From Pseudidiomarina sp. CB1 (GTDB lineage: Bacteria > Pseudomonadota > Gammaproteobacteria > Enterobacterales > Alteromonadaceae), in assembly GCF_024752025.1 (NCBI RefSeq), contig NZ_JANTPU010000001.1, positions 1,178,001 to 1,242,000 of the forward strand: a stretch of DNA of 64,000 bases. The letters are read 5' to 3'. Positions 43,616 to 51,646 of the stretch are shown here, piece by piece. The notes under the pieces were generated by a model that saw nothing but the letters and a program-made list of their open reading frames with translations, had not been told where the DNA came from and did not search any database. Position 1 is the stretch's first letter. Each line of letters opens with the position of its first letter. The translations under genes were made by a program, and so were the position numbers.

Positions 43616-45427
43616 ATGGATTATCAACTAAAATGGTTCAAGCCTGGCGAGCAGCGCTACGTCAAAGGCTATCTGAATGGCCGCCGACAACCGTCGATGT
43701 TGATGCATCTTACGCCGTCACCCCAACTTTTAGACTTTTTCGCGAACGCGAAACCAGCAGCGCTAAAATTATTCGAAAACATCGCGCAATGGTGGCAAAC
43801 CCATTTACACCGTGAGCTACCACACGTGCGCCAAGTACATGACTGGCAAACCCTCTTACTACAGCTCAGCGACTGTACCGAGCACTTACTGAGCTACTTG
43901 GACTATCGCATTTTGCCGCACAACGACCACACCACGCTGCCGCCGCATGCACAGCTCACCCAAGCCGAATCAACAGTCTTGGTAAGCGTCCCCCATTGCT
44001 CGCCGCAACTCGTCGCGCGCGCATGGAGCGTGGTGGTCATGGTTGCTGAGCTTCACCTACGTGAAAAGCATCGCCAAACAAGCGACAACATCCCCGCAGA
44101 AGATTGGCTGATGCAAGTCCTCACGCCACTGCGTGAACCAATGAAAGAAGGCATCCACGAGAACTTTTCCAGCGCCGCCTACGAATTGGATATTCCCATC
44201 TATCCACTGCATGGACGCCTTACGCAGTTCGGCCAAGGCCACAAGTCACAATGGCTCGAACACAGCTTTACCGAGCAAACCAGTGTCTTGCCCGTGCGCG
44301 CCGCGCGACATAAATGGTACGCCAACCGCCTATTACGGCGCGCCGGACTACCAGTCCCCCCACAGTTTGCCGTAAAAGATCAAGCAGAAGCTTGCACCGT
44401 CGCCAAACGCATCGGTTATCCAGTGGTCGTGAAACCGGCCGATCTCGATGGCGGCATTGGCGTTGCCGCCCACCTAAGCAAAGAAGCCGAACTGGTCGAA
44501 GCCTACAAAAACGCCCGCAAGCACAGCTCAACTATCGTTGTTGAACAACACGTTGAAGGTCGTGACTATCGCATCCAAGTGCAAGACAACGAAGTGGTCT
44601 TCGCGGTCGAACGCGTTCCTGCTGGCGTCATCGGCGACGGCAAGCACACCATCGAACAATTAACTGCCATTGAGAACAATCATGAGCGACGCCGCGAAGG
44701 TCCAAAAAAGAATTTAGCCACACTGAAGCTCGACGACGAAGCCTTAAAATTACTGCAAGCTCAGCAAATGACCAAAGCAAGCATTCCACAACCAGGTCAA
44801 TTCGTTAGGTTTCGTCGCATCGCCAATATGTCTGCGGGCGGCCGCCCTGTACCAGCACTCGACAACATGCATGAAGACAATAAACGACTCGCCATTCGAG
44901 CCACGCAAGCGCTACGTCTAGACGTTGCTGGCATAGACTTGATCATCCCCGATATTAGCGTGTCATGGCGCGAATCTGGCGCGGCGATTTGTGAGGTGAA
45001 TGCCTGCCCAGACCTAGGTCACACCGCAGGGCTACTTTTATACCGAAACCTGCTGCGCAATCGTATCGAAGGCAATGGCCGCATCCCCGTTTACGTCGTC
45101 CTCGACCAAGCCAACCCCGACGCACCATCAACGCTGCTGCAACAAACCGTCGCCAAGCTTAACAAGCAAGGACTAACCATAGGCTGGAGTGATCACAATG
45201 GTGTCAATGTAAACCAAGAACCCCTGACGCACGGCCAGCAACATTTTGCCGCCGCCTTTAACATGCTGAATTCGCAACAGAACGTTGCCGCTATGGTGTT
45301 ACGCCTGAACGACCCAAGCGTACTCCAACAGGGATTACCGATGGATAGAATTGATGAGTTGCTGTGCGCGACCGAGGCCGATCGCGCAACCGCTTTGTAT
45401 GAACTCGCAGAACAACAGGTTATTTAA
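43616..45427 (+). CDS. Cyanophycin-synthetase-like ATP-grasp protein with degenerate Mur-ligase part
   Basis: A 603-residue protein aligned by eye with CphA. An N-terminal domain spans about 1-215. The ATP-grasp domain spans about 228-485 (RHKWYANRLLRRAGLPVP, YPVVVKPADLDGGIGV, VVEQHVEGRDYRIQV, VERVPAGVIGDG, ANMSAGGRPV, DVAGIDLIIPDI, ICEVNACPDLG). After GNGRIPV, where CphA has the Mur-ligase P-loop GTNGKTTT, this protein has LDQANPDAPS. It still resembles the next 100 residues but stops there; CphA is about 870 residues. So only the ATP-grasp amide-bond activity should remain. The product is unknown: perhaps a short peptide or a homopolymer. It overlaps the convergent dioxygenase gene by 8 bp. 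Confidence 0.8.
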   Translation: MDYQLKWFKPGEQRYVKGYLNGRRQPSMLMHLTPSPQLLDFFANAKPAALKLFENIAQWWQTHLHRELPHVRQVHDWQTLLLQLSDCTEHLLSYLDYRILPHNDHTTLPPHAQLTQAESTVLVSVPHCSPQLVARAWSVVVMVAELHLREKHRQTSDNIPAEDWLMQVLTPLREPMKEGIHENFSSAAYELDIPIYPLHGRLTQFGQGHKSQWLEHSFTEQTSVLPVRAARHKWYANRLLRRAGLPVPPQFAVKDQAEACTVAKRIGYPVVVKPADLDGGIGVAAHLSKEAELVEAYKNARKHSSTIVVEQHVEGRDYRIQVQDNEVVFAVERVPAGVIGDGKHTIEQLTAIENNHERRREGPKKNLATLKLDDEALKLLQAQQMTKASIPQPGQFVRFRRIANMSAGGRPVPALDNMHEDNKRLAIRATQALRLDVAGIDLIIPDISVSWRESGAAICEVNACPDLGHTAGLLLYRNLLRNRIEGNGRIPVYVVLDQANPDAPSTLLQQTVAKLNKQGLTIGWSDHNGVNVNQEPLTHGQQHFAAAFNMLNSQQNVAAMVLRLNDPSVLQQGLPMDRIDELLCATEADRATALYELAEQQVI

Positions 45428-46028
45428 ATTCGCGCTCGTGGAACCACAAATTGAACGCCCATTTCTCACCGGCAACGACGGGCATACCCGCATGCAGCGA
45501 CTTTGGATGTACGTCTGTGGTGCCGCGAACCACATTTTCAAAGACCAGTAAGCGACCTGGCTTGGGCGCCACATTGATATTGAGTTTAGAAAAGTAGGTG
45601 GAACCGCCACTTGCCGGCGAATTGATATAGCCTAATGCGGTAAACAGCCGTTGCCCGCCGCGCGCAGTACAACGTTTACCACGCTCAGTGTTCATATCGT
45701 AGGCATCGAAATGCGAACGGTATTCCTGACTTTGGTCGTAATGAATCACCTGAAAGCTCTCGGCATTACGTAACGGCAACCCAACCTGCTGCGCAATACG
45801 GCTACCAAGGTCAGTCACTACCATTGAATGTTTATGGCTAATCCATGCCAATTGATTGGTTCGCGCTTTACTGTAAACACCTTCAGCATCTGAGCTGACT
45901 TTCGCGCGTTGCATTTGCTCACGAGCGGCATTGATCAGCTGTTGCCCCTCAGACTCAGTAAAAAAGTCATCAATGATATAAACAAGTGGATCCTGACTGA
46001 GCACATACTTTCGCAATTCACGCATCAT
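45420..46028 (-). CDS. 2OG-Fe(II) dioxygenase, prolyl-4-hydroxylase-like
   Basis: A 202-residue non-heme iron hydroxylase. The jelly-roll core shows YRSHFDAYD (HxD metal ligands near residues 107-109), DVHPKSLHAGMPV (distal His) and the 2-oxoglutarate-binding basic residue in GEKWAFNLWF. GGQRLFTALGYIN and GGSTYFSKLNINVAPKPGRLLVFEN are also P4H-alpha-like. The gene lies 4 bp after the sulfotransferase gene and ends the long polysaccharide transcript. It could hydroxylate a peptide, free amino acid or sugar component. Its end overlaps the ATP-grasp gene antisense. Confidence 0.85.
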   Translation of the reverse strand: MMRELRKYVLSQDPLVYIIDDFFTESEGQQLINAAREQMQRAKVSSDAEGVYSKARTNQLAWISHKHSMVVTDLGSRIAQQVGLPLRNAESFQVIHYDQSQEYRSHFDAYDMNTERGKRCTARGGQRLFTALGYINSPASGGSTYFSKLNINVAPKPGRLLVFENVVRGTTDVHPKSLHAGMPVVAGEKWAFNLWFHEREFK

Positions 46029-46032
46029 GTTC

Positions 46033-46839
46033 TTACCCTTTTGCTGCCGAGCCCCACAAGGCTAAAGCATCATCTATTTGCGCCAATTCTTCTGCGGTCA
46101 ACGCATCGCGTTTATGCAGCGATTCTTTTTTAAACACCAGAAATTCCGACGGCGGTGGCGTCGCAATAAAAGCAGCGATAGCTGCCATCGTACTTTTCAT
46201 CGACTCGCCGACATCTTCATACTGCAAGACCATTACATTATCCGGAAAACGCGTCGCAACTTCATCAATTCTTTCCATATGACTCGCCCACCGAAACACA
46301 TCGCGTTGCAGATCAGAAAGTTGCTCTTGGTACACTTTAGCGTTCTGCGGAGTTACCCCTAAAAAACCATTGGGTTTGGGGTAATGGGTGTGGTTTTTTG
46401 CCCACTGCGAAACCCCGCCATGCTTTTTCATCGAATAACTCACCGACTGCACATTACGCTTGAGCGCTAAAAATTTTGCCTGTGGAAACGCGGCAAGCAA
46501 TTGCTCAACATTCCATAAGTTGGGGTGTGTTTGATCAAGAAACAATCCGTCTACTTTGCGCATCATGTAGGCGTAATAGCCAAGTTGAAAAATCGATAGC
46601 GGTTTTTGCGCAACCGTGGCATTACTGATCGACCAAAACATCTCGGGGCTTTCCACCCCGCCATAGTAGTCTGACACTTGGGGGAATTTATTCACACAGC
46701 GACAGAGCATATGCGTTCCTGAGCGCCCGGTTCCCACCACAAATACCGGCCCATTTTGTTGCCGATCTCGCGTGACATAAGCCCACAGGTACAGCGGGTA
46801 CTTAAGCAATTGTCTGATTCTTCTCGCTATCCTTCTCAT
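46033..46839 (-). CDS. PAPS-dependent sulfotransferase
   Basis: A 268-residue cytosolic sulfotransferase. The PAPS 5'-phosphosulfate loop is PVFVVGTGRSGTHMLCRCV near residues 30-48. The 3'-phosphate-binding region is likely FLALKRNVQSVSYSMKKHG near 124-142. A basic N-terminus RRIARRIRQLLKYPLYLWAY may be a membrane-associating segment. It sits between a Wzi-like gene and the dioxygenase gene in an exopolysaccharide operon, so a sulfated glycan is the probable product. PAPS can come from cysD, cysN and cysC in the same window. Confidence 0.83.
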   Translation of the reverse strand: MRRIARRIRQLLKYPLYLWAYVTRDRQQNGPVFVVGTGRSGTHMLCRCVNKFPQVSDYYGGVESPEMFWSISNATVAQKPLSIFQLGYYAYMMRKVDGLFLDQTHPNLWNVEQLLAAFPQAKFLALKRNVQSVSYSMKKHGGVSQWAKNHTHYPKPNGFLGVTPQNAKVYQEQLSDLQRDVFRWASHMERIDEVATRFPDNVMVLQYEDVGESMKSTMAAIAAFIATPPPSEFLVFKKESLHKRDALTAEELAQIDDALALWGSAAKG

Positions 46840-46860
46840 TACACATCCATCGTCTTCGTG

Positions 46861-48204
46861 TTACCAACGAACCTCATAGCTCGCTATTACGTTTCCAAAC
46901 GAATCTTCGCGTCCGTTCTCGTAGGTGTCTTTCCAGCCTTGTAAGCCAATCTCAATACGCCCTGCCCCCAGCGGATAAAAAGCCACCGCTTCGACTTGCT
47001 GAATCCGTGCGATACCGGGGCGAAACTCAGGTAAATACTGCCAACGTGCAAGCCGACCGAAGCTATTATGATCGCGGCGCACGCGGGTATCTTGCAAGCG
47101 TACATCGTAACCATGACCGTTATTCCGGAACGTTGCATAACCTAAGGTCGTAAGACTGCGCAGATCACTACGGTCGTGTTCAGCATAAACGCGTGACAGA
47201 CTACCGGCTTCAGAGAAGCTCCAATCGAAACCAACCATATGGCCATTGCCGCGCACCCCTTCAACATCATGCTCACTGGTGCTGCCATAGAAACTGAATT
47301 GATACGGCAAGGTCAAACGCGCATCGAAAGCCCAATTCTGTGAAGTATCCTCAAGCTCAGACTCAGTGTACTGCAGCCCTAACTCAAGCATCTCATGAGC
47401 CCGCCAGCCGGCCCGTAAACCAAAGGCTTGCTCGCGCTGCCATGTTTGTGTGTCGCCTTGCAGTAAAAATTGCTCTTCACTTTCGCCCCAAAACGAGGTG
47501 AATGTAAAACGTTGCATCGCACCACTCGCCGCCGATGGCGTATAGGTCGCTCGCACCGAGCGTAACGGCAACGTACTTAAGGTTTGCAAGCCATCTTTCG
47601 CTGACCCAGGTGACCACCAGTTTTGCACCTGATCCATCGACAAGGCCCAGTCACCCACCATCACTGCCGCGTAGCTCCCCTGCCAAGACAAACTATCGGT
47701 CTTCACCCGAGGGTTCAACGTCACGTCGCTGGTGCGATAAGTAACGCGCACGCGGCCTGCGACATTTTTGCCAATACGCTCGTGGGTAATGGTGGCAAAA
47801 GCTTTACCTTCCATCGGTCGGTGATAACTTGGCTGAGCGCCAGTGTCCGTGGTACCAGCAATTTTGAAACCGGAATAATGCCCGCGTCGATGATACTCAA
47901 GTAAATGACTCAACTTGTAATAGGCGGTACGCTGTAACGGCGTTAGCGTTGCCGGATCAAGCCGCTCAAGGTCGGCGATCAATGGCCGCCACATCACCGG
48001 GAAAGTAGTCACCGGTGCCGACAACAAACCTGCATCAGCAAGCACTTGCAACGAATGACGAACATGCAGCTCTTCAGCATCAAGCCATGGCGTCGCTTGC
48101 ACGCTTGGCACCACTGAAAGCGTTAACGACAAGCAAACGATGCTCAGCAGGTACCGTAACCGAAGTCCTAACCTTCCCGTTAGCATTGCTGTTTTTCTTA
48201 TCAT
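46861..48204 (-). CDS. Wzi-like capsule assembly outer-membrane protein
   Basis: A 447-residue outer-membrane beta-barrel of the capsule assembly Wzi family. ATG 48204 gives a signal peptide ending near VQATPW; the longer frame to 48297 would bury it. The N-terminal helical domain reads DAEELHVRHSLQVLADAGLLSAPVTTFPV, followed by alternating aromatic strands such as GWRAHEMLELGLQYTES, and ends IASYEVRW with an aromatic C-terminal residue. Wzi anchors capsule on the cell surface. It lies 22 bp after the pyruvyltransferase-like gene and 21 bp before the sulfotransferase gene. Confidence 0.85.
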   Translation of the reverse strand: MIRKTAMLTGRLGLRLRYLLSIVCLSLTLSVVPSVQATPWLDAEELHVRHSLQVLADAGLLSAPVTTFPVMWRPLIADLERLDPATLTPLQRTAYYKLSHLLEYHRRGHYSGFKIAGTTDTGAQPSYHRPMEGKAFATITHERIGKNVAGRVRVTYRTSDVTLNPRVKTDSLSWQGSYAAVMVGDWALSMDQVQNWWSPGSAKDGLQTLSTLPLRSVRATYTPSAASGAMQRFTFTSFWGESEEQFLLQGDTQTWQREQAFGLRAGWRAHEMLELGLQYTESELEDTSQNWAFDARLTLPYQFSFYGSTSEHDVEGVRGNGHMVGFDWSFSEAGSLSRVYAEHDRSDLRSLTTLGYATFRNNGHGYDVRLQDTRVRRDHNSFGRLARWQYLPEFRPGIARIQQVEAVAFYPLGAGRIEIGLQGWKDTYENGREDSFGNVIASYEVRW

Positions 48205-48226
48205 GGGGTCATCCAACGTCTTCTTA

Positions 48227-49108
48227 TTATTGTAGTGGCAGCGCCGCCCGCAGCTTAGCCTTGTCGCCTTGATAATAATGCACGGCAACCTTATCACTCA
48301 AGGTTTGTACTAGCGCGTCGACATCGCTCATGGTAAAGACCTCATGAGCCTTCGCGTGCTCGGCGTCGGTAGTGCTGTAATAATCCAAGAATTTAAAGTC
48401 ACCACCCAACACCTTATCGCTAAATCGCATCCAAAGGTTAGGAATACCATAGCTGTCGGCAAGAATCAGCCCGTGTAGTGACGACGACAAAATAGCCCGG
48501 CACTCTAGTAGATCATTGATAAAGCTTTCTGGGTGCTGACGCACACTAATCAACTTGGCATTCAGTTGCCGCGCGAGCTCTTGCACGGTTGCCAAATCTT
48601 CATCGACATAATGCGCAACAATTCCCACGTCATACTTAGGTTCTTGACCTTCAGGACGATAGATGTCCGGCATCAAAATCGCCGGATCACCTAACGGCAG
48701 GTCACCGACATCAAGTCCTTTTTCGCGCAGTAAAGCGAGCGTCTTATGACCACGCACAGCACAGATTTGCGCAGCGCGCAGCTGGCTGTAATCAAACGGT
48801 TGGTTTGGGTCAATCACACCGCTGCCCCACACCCAACTGTTCGGTGAGCCGAAATGCATAATACTACCCACTCCAAGTACGTGAGGCACCGCATCGGTTT
48901 CAACACGTTGCACTTTGCGCCCCGAAATCGCCTCGGTTAAGTACACATTGAGCACGTCACCAACGTTTAACGTGCCGTGGAAGTACTTGAGCGGGAGGAC
49001 GTCAGCGCCCTGAAGCTTGCGCTCTTGGTTAAAGCGGCGTCGATAAACTAGCCTACGCTTAACGTGGTTTATGGCTCGCTTACAAAATGACAATATTGAT
49101 ACCAACAC
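48227..49108 (-). CDS. Polysaccharide pyruvyl transferase-like protein
   Basis: A 293-residue protein of the polysaccharide pyruvyl transferase (CsaB/WcaK) family. LPLKYFHGTLNVGDVLNVYLTEA matches the conserved N-terminal GNxGD-type motif. GVGSIMHFGSPNSWVWGSGVI, FDYSQLRAAQICAVRGHKTLALLRE and ILSSSLHGLILADSYGIPNLWM are typical of the family. It would add a ketal pyruvate to a sugar using phosphoenolpyruvate, giving the polymer extra negative charge. It is 24 bp after the GT2 gene. Confidence 0.85.
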   Translation of the reverse strand: MLVSILSFCKRAINHVKRRLVYRRRFNQERKLQGADVLPLKYFHGTLNVGDVLNVYLTEAISGRKVQRVETDAVPHVLGVGSIMHFGSPNSWVWGSGVIDPNQPFDYSQLRAAQICAVRGHKTLALLREKGLDVGDLPLGDPAILMPDIYRPEGQEPKYDVGIVAHYVDEDLATVQELARQLNAKLISVRQHPESFINDLLECRAILSSSLHGLILADSYGIPNLWMRFSDKVLGGDFKFLDYYSTTDAEHAKAHEVFTMSDVDALVQTLSDKVAVHYYQGDKAKLRAALPLQ

Positions 49109-49132
49109 TTCGACACAATTCCTTCTAATTCA

Positions 49133-50101
49133 TTATTTATTGCGATGCTGTAAACCAAAACGGCTAGGAAATAACAAGCGAGCGATCACTTGTATGCCGA
49201 ATTTAGGCGATTTAATTTCAAACAATTTTTGCCAAAGAAAAAGCCAGTCTATTTTCCGACCAACCTGAATCGATGCGTTAACGTAACTAATCGAAAAGGA
49301 GTGTATACGCTTGTTAATGAGTCTTGCACCCAGCTTACTAAAATCTTTCGTACGCTTCAGCTCGGTAAGCGTATTTATCGTTGCCCTGATTCCAGCTATG
49401 TGACTATCGGTACGACGAATTGTCATTGTTGAATTTGGCCGTATGCGTCGCCGAAAATAAATCGTATCTCTAACCACAAAAGTTGTACATGCGAAGATCA
49501 GCGGGAATAGTACTTCTTCATCCTCATGATAATAACTTTTGAACCTCAGTTCATTATCCGTCCACACACGCTTCTTAGATATATATAAGCAAGGACTACA
49601 TGAGATCGAGCCACGCTGCTCGAGTCCTTGTAAAAAGGCTTCTCTAGTCGGAAAATATCCCTCAAATCCTCGACGGTAATCTGGCGTCAAGACATTGTCA
49701 TGACGCTCTCCCTCATAGAAACTTTCACCTGCAAAAAAGAGAATCGATGGAAAGTCATTTTCACGGAGAAAATCTTGCATATCTTTGATGAAATTTGGCT
49801 TTAGAAGATCATCAGCATCGAAAAAATAAACATACTCACCTGATGCTTTCTCTAACCCAATATTACGGGCGATGCCCTGCCCTTCATTTTGCTTACTAAT
49901 GATCTGCGACGGAACCTTGAATGTGTAATTATTCAACAGCTCGAGAGTACGATCTGAACTTCCATCATCGATTACAATTATCTCATCAGGCAAAACAACT
50001 TGTTCGTGCAATGAGTCAAGCGCTGCTACGATATAGTCTTCAACGTTAAATGCAGGAATGACTACAGTTATCCTGACTCTGTCTTTAATTTCGGAAGCCA
50101 C
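49133..50101 (-). CDS. Family 2 glycosyltransferase
   Basis: A 322-residue GT-A enzyme. It opens with RITVVIPAFNVEDYIVAALDSLHEQ and EIIVIDDGSSDRTLELL. Next is GIARNIGLEKASGEYVYFFDADDLLKPNF, in which the DADD (DxD) is the metal and UDP-sugar site. The acceptor part includes SISCSPCLYISKKRVWTDNELRF. The C-terminus is basic and perhaps membrane associated (WLFLWQKLFEIKSPKFGIQ). It lies 18 bp after the flippase gene in the exopolysaccharide operon. The sugar it transfers cannot be told from sequence. Confidence 0.9.
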   Translation of the reverse strand: MASEIKDRVRITVVIPAFNVEDYIVAALDSLHEQVVLPDEIIVIDDGSSDRTLELLNNYTFKVPSQIISKQNEGQGIARNIGLEKASGEYVYFFDADDLLKPNFIKDMQDFLRENDFPSILFFAGESFYEGERHDNVLTPDYRRGFEGYFPTREAFLQGLEQRGSISCSPCLYISKKRVWTDNELRFKSYYHEDEEVLFPLIFACTTFVVRDTIYFRRRIRPNSTMTIRRTDSHIAGIRATINTLTELKRTKDFSKLGARLINKRIHSFSISYVNASIQVGRKIDWLFLWQKLFEIKSPKFGIQVIARLLFPSRFGLQHRNK

Positions 50102-50119
50102 TGGTTTCTCTTTTGCCGA

Positions 50120-51646
50120 TTAATTGTGCCGTAACAAACGCCTCATGACGAGTTTGCTTTTGCCCACAATAAAGTTGCGTTCTGCTCGTGTTAAACCGAA
50201 GAGGATAAGGAACAGACTATAAAGCAACAATATTGTTACCAAGTTCACTAGTAGGTTTTCACCTAGCACATACAAGATAAACACCATTCCCGCCCCTCCA
50301 ATACTTCCTAACATTACACAAGGGAATAATACTTTTAAAAAGTAGGAAGATATGGAATAAACAAAGATGCGACGTAACATAATAATACGCACAAACATCG
50401 CCACAATCGATAATCCGATAAGCACCCAAAAAGCAGACTGCGGCGGATATCCGTATGAAAAAGCCACGTAAACCATCGGCAAATTCAATAACTGCACCCC
50501 CGCTACCATAAATTGGTAAAGCCTTATGCGACCAGTTGCTTGCGATACTGCCATTAATGGCTTACACGTCGAATCGATGATGATATTTACCAGCAATAAT
50601 TGCACGAAAACGGTCGCATACTCGGGAACGTTTACCAACCACACTTCAAGTATCGCTTGGGTGTTAAACAAAACAGGAAACGCCAAAAGTGTTATCAAGA
50701 AAAAGTTATAACGTGACCCATTAAACATAAGTGCCGTCGTATAATCTAAGTCTCCTGAGGAATACGACTTCATTAATTGAGGATTGATAGCTTGTTGTAA
50801 ATTCATCACGAAGCTGCTTAACGCATGCCCAACTTGAGCGGCAATTGTTCGCGCAGCATTTAATGCAGGGCCGAAAAAGATATTCAGCAGTATATTCACA
50901 CCTTGACTCGCAGCTACACCCGCGAGGGTTCCCCACATTGTCCAACTTGAATGGGAGAACAACTCTTTAAACAAAGCGGTGTTCCAATGAATTCGCAACT
51001 TCGCTGCCGAAAACTTACGTAAGCAATAACTAATATAAACAGCAGCAACCAGAGCAGCTACCAACGCCATTAGTACGCCATAGCTTTGCAGTACGTCGAA
51101 CCCCAATTTACCCAATAGTAAGACCGCAGCAAGCTTCAAACTTGCGTCCAGGATACTTACCCAAGCATAAACTCGCATATGCTCGTGTGCGATGATCAGT
51201 GCATTAAATGGTACCATCACGATAGTGACGAGAAAGCTTAAAACTGCAAAGTGATAAACAAATAATGCGGCATCCATCCTTTCATCGGGAATCGTAAGCT
51301 CCGAAGCAACGAAACTGATACCCAAGGTTTCAGCAACGAAGAGAACTCCCAAAGCGATAAGAACATGTATATTCAAGCTCATCAAAAAGGTTGAATTCAC
51401 CGCTTCTGGGTTCTTCTTTCCCATCGCATGAGATAAAAAACGCGTGGTCGAAGTTGACATGGCACTTAAGACAAAACCCAGCATGGCCACAAAGCCCGCT
51501 ACGACATGGTAAATACCAAAATCTTCAACACCCAGTACGTCAAGTACAACCCGCGAGGTATATAAAGAAACCCCCATCGTTATTAACATCCGGGTATAAA
51601 GAAACCCGACGTTTTTCACTAGTCTGGAGGTATTTTTAAAACTCAT
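50120..51646 (-). CDS. Wzx-type lipid-linked oligosaccharide flippase
   Basis: A 508-residue membrane protein with 12-14 helices of the MOP/Wzx superfamily. The N-terminus FKNTSRLVKNVGFLYTRMLITMGVSLYTSRVVLDVLGVEDFGIYHVVAGFV is typical of bacterial polysaccharide flippases. It overlaps the pgi stop region in an ATGA junction of 4 bp. It should export the repeat units assembled by the WecA-like transferase and GT2 enzymes of this locus. Confidence 0.85.
   Translation of the reverse strand: MSFKNTSRLVKNVGFLYTRMLITMGVSLYTSRVVLDVLGVEDFGIYHVVAGFVAMLGFVLSAMSTSTTRFLSHAMGKKNPEAVNSTFLMSLNIHVLIALGVLFVAETLGISFVASELTIPDERMDAALFVYHFAVLSFLVTIVMVPFNALIIAHEHMRVYAWVSILDASLKLAAVLLLGKLGFDVLQSYGVLMALVAALVAAVYISYCLRKFSAAKLRIHWNTALFKELFSHSSWTMWGTLAGVAASQGVNILLNIFFGPALNAARTIAAQVGHALSSFVMNLQQAINPQLMKSYSSGDLDYTTALMFNGSRYNFFLITLLAFPVLFNTQAILEVWLVNVPEYATVFVQLLLVNIIIDSTCKPLMAVSQATGRIRLYQFMVAGVQLLNLPMVYVAFSYGYPPQSAFWVLIGLSIVAMFVRIIMLRRIFVYSISSYFLKVLFPCVMLGSIGGAGMVFILYVLGENLLVNLVTILLLYSLFLILFGLTRAERNFIVGKSKLVMRRLLRHN

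Noticed and set aside
45420-45427. Frameshift fusing the ATP-grasp protein to a missing Mur-ligase domain
   Set aside because: The sequence beyond the stop is the convergent dioxygenase gene on the other strand; no Mur-ligase remainder was recognised in any frame, so the shortening is a true loss.
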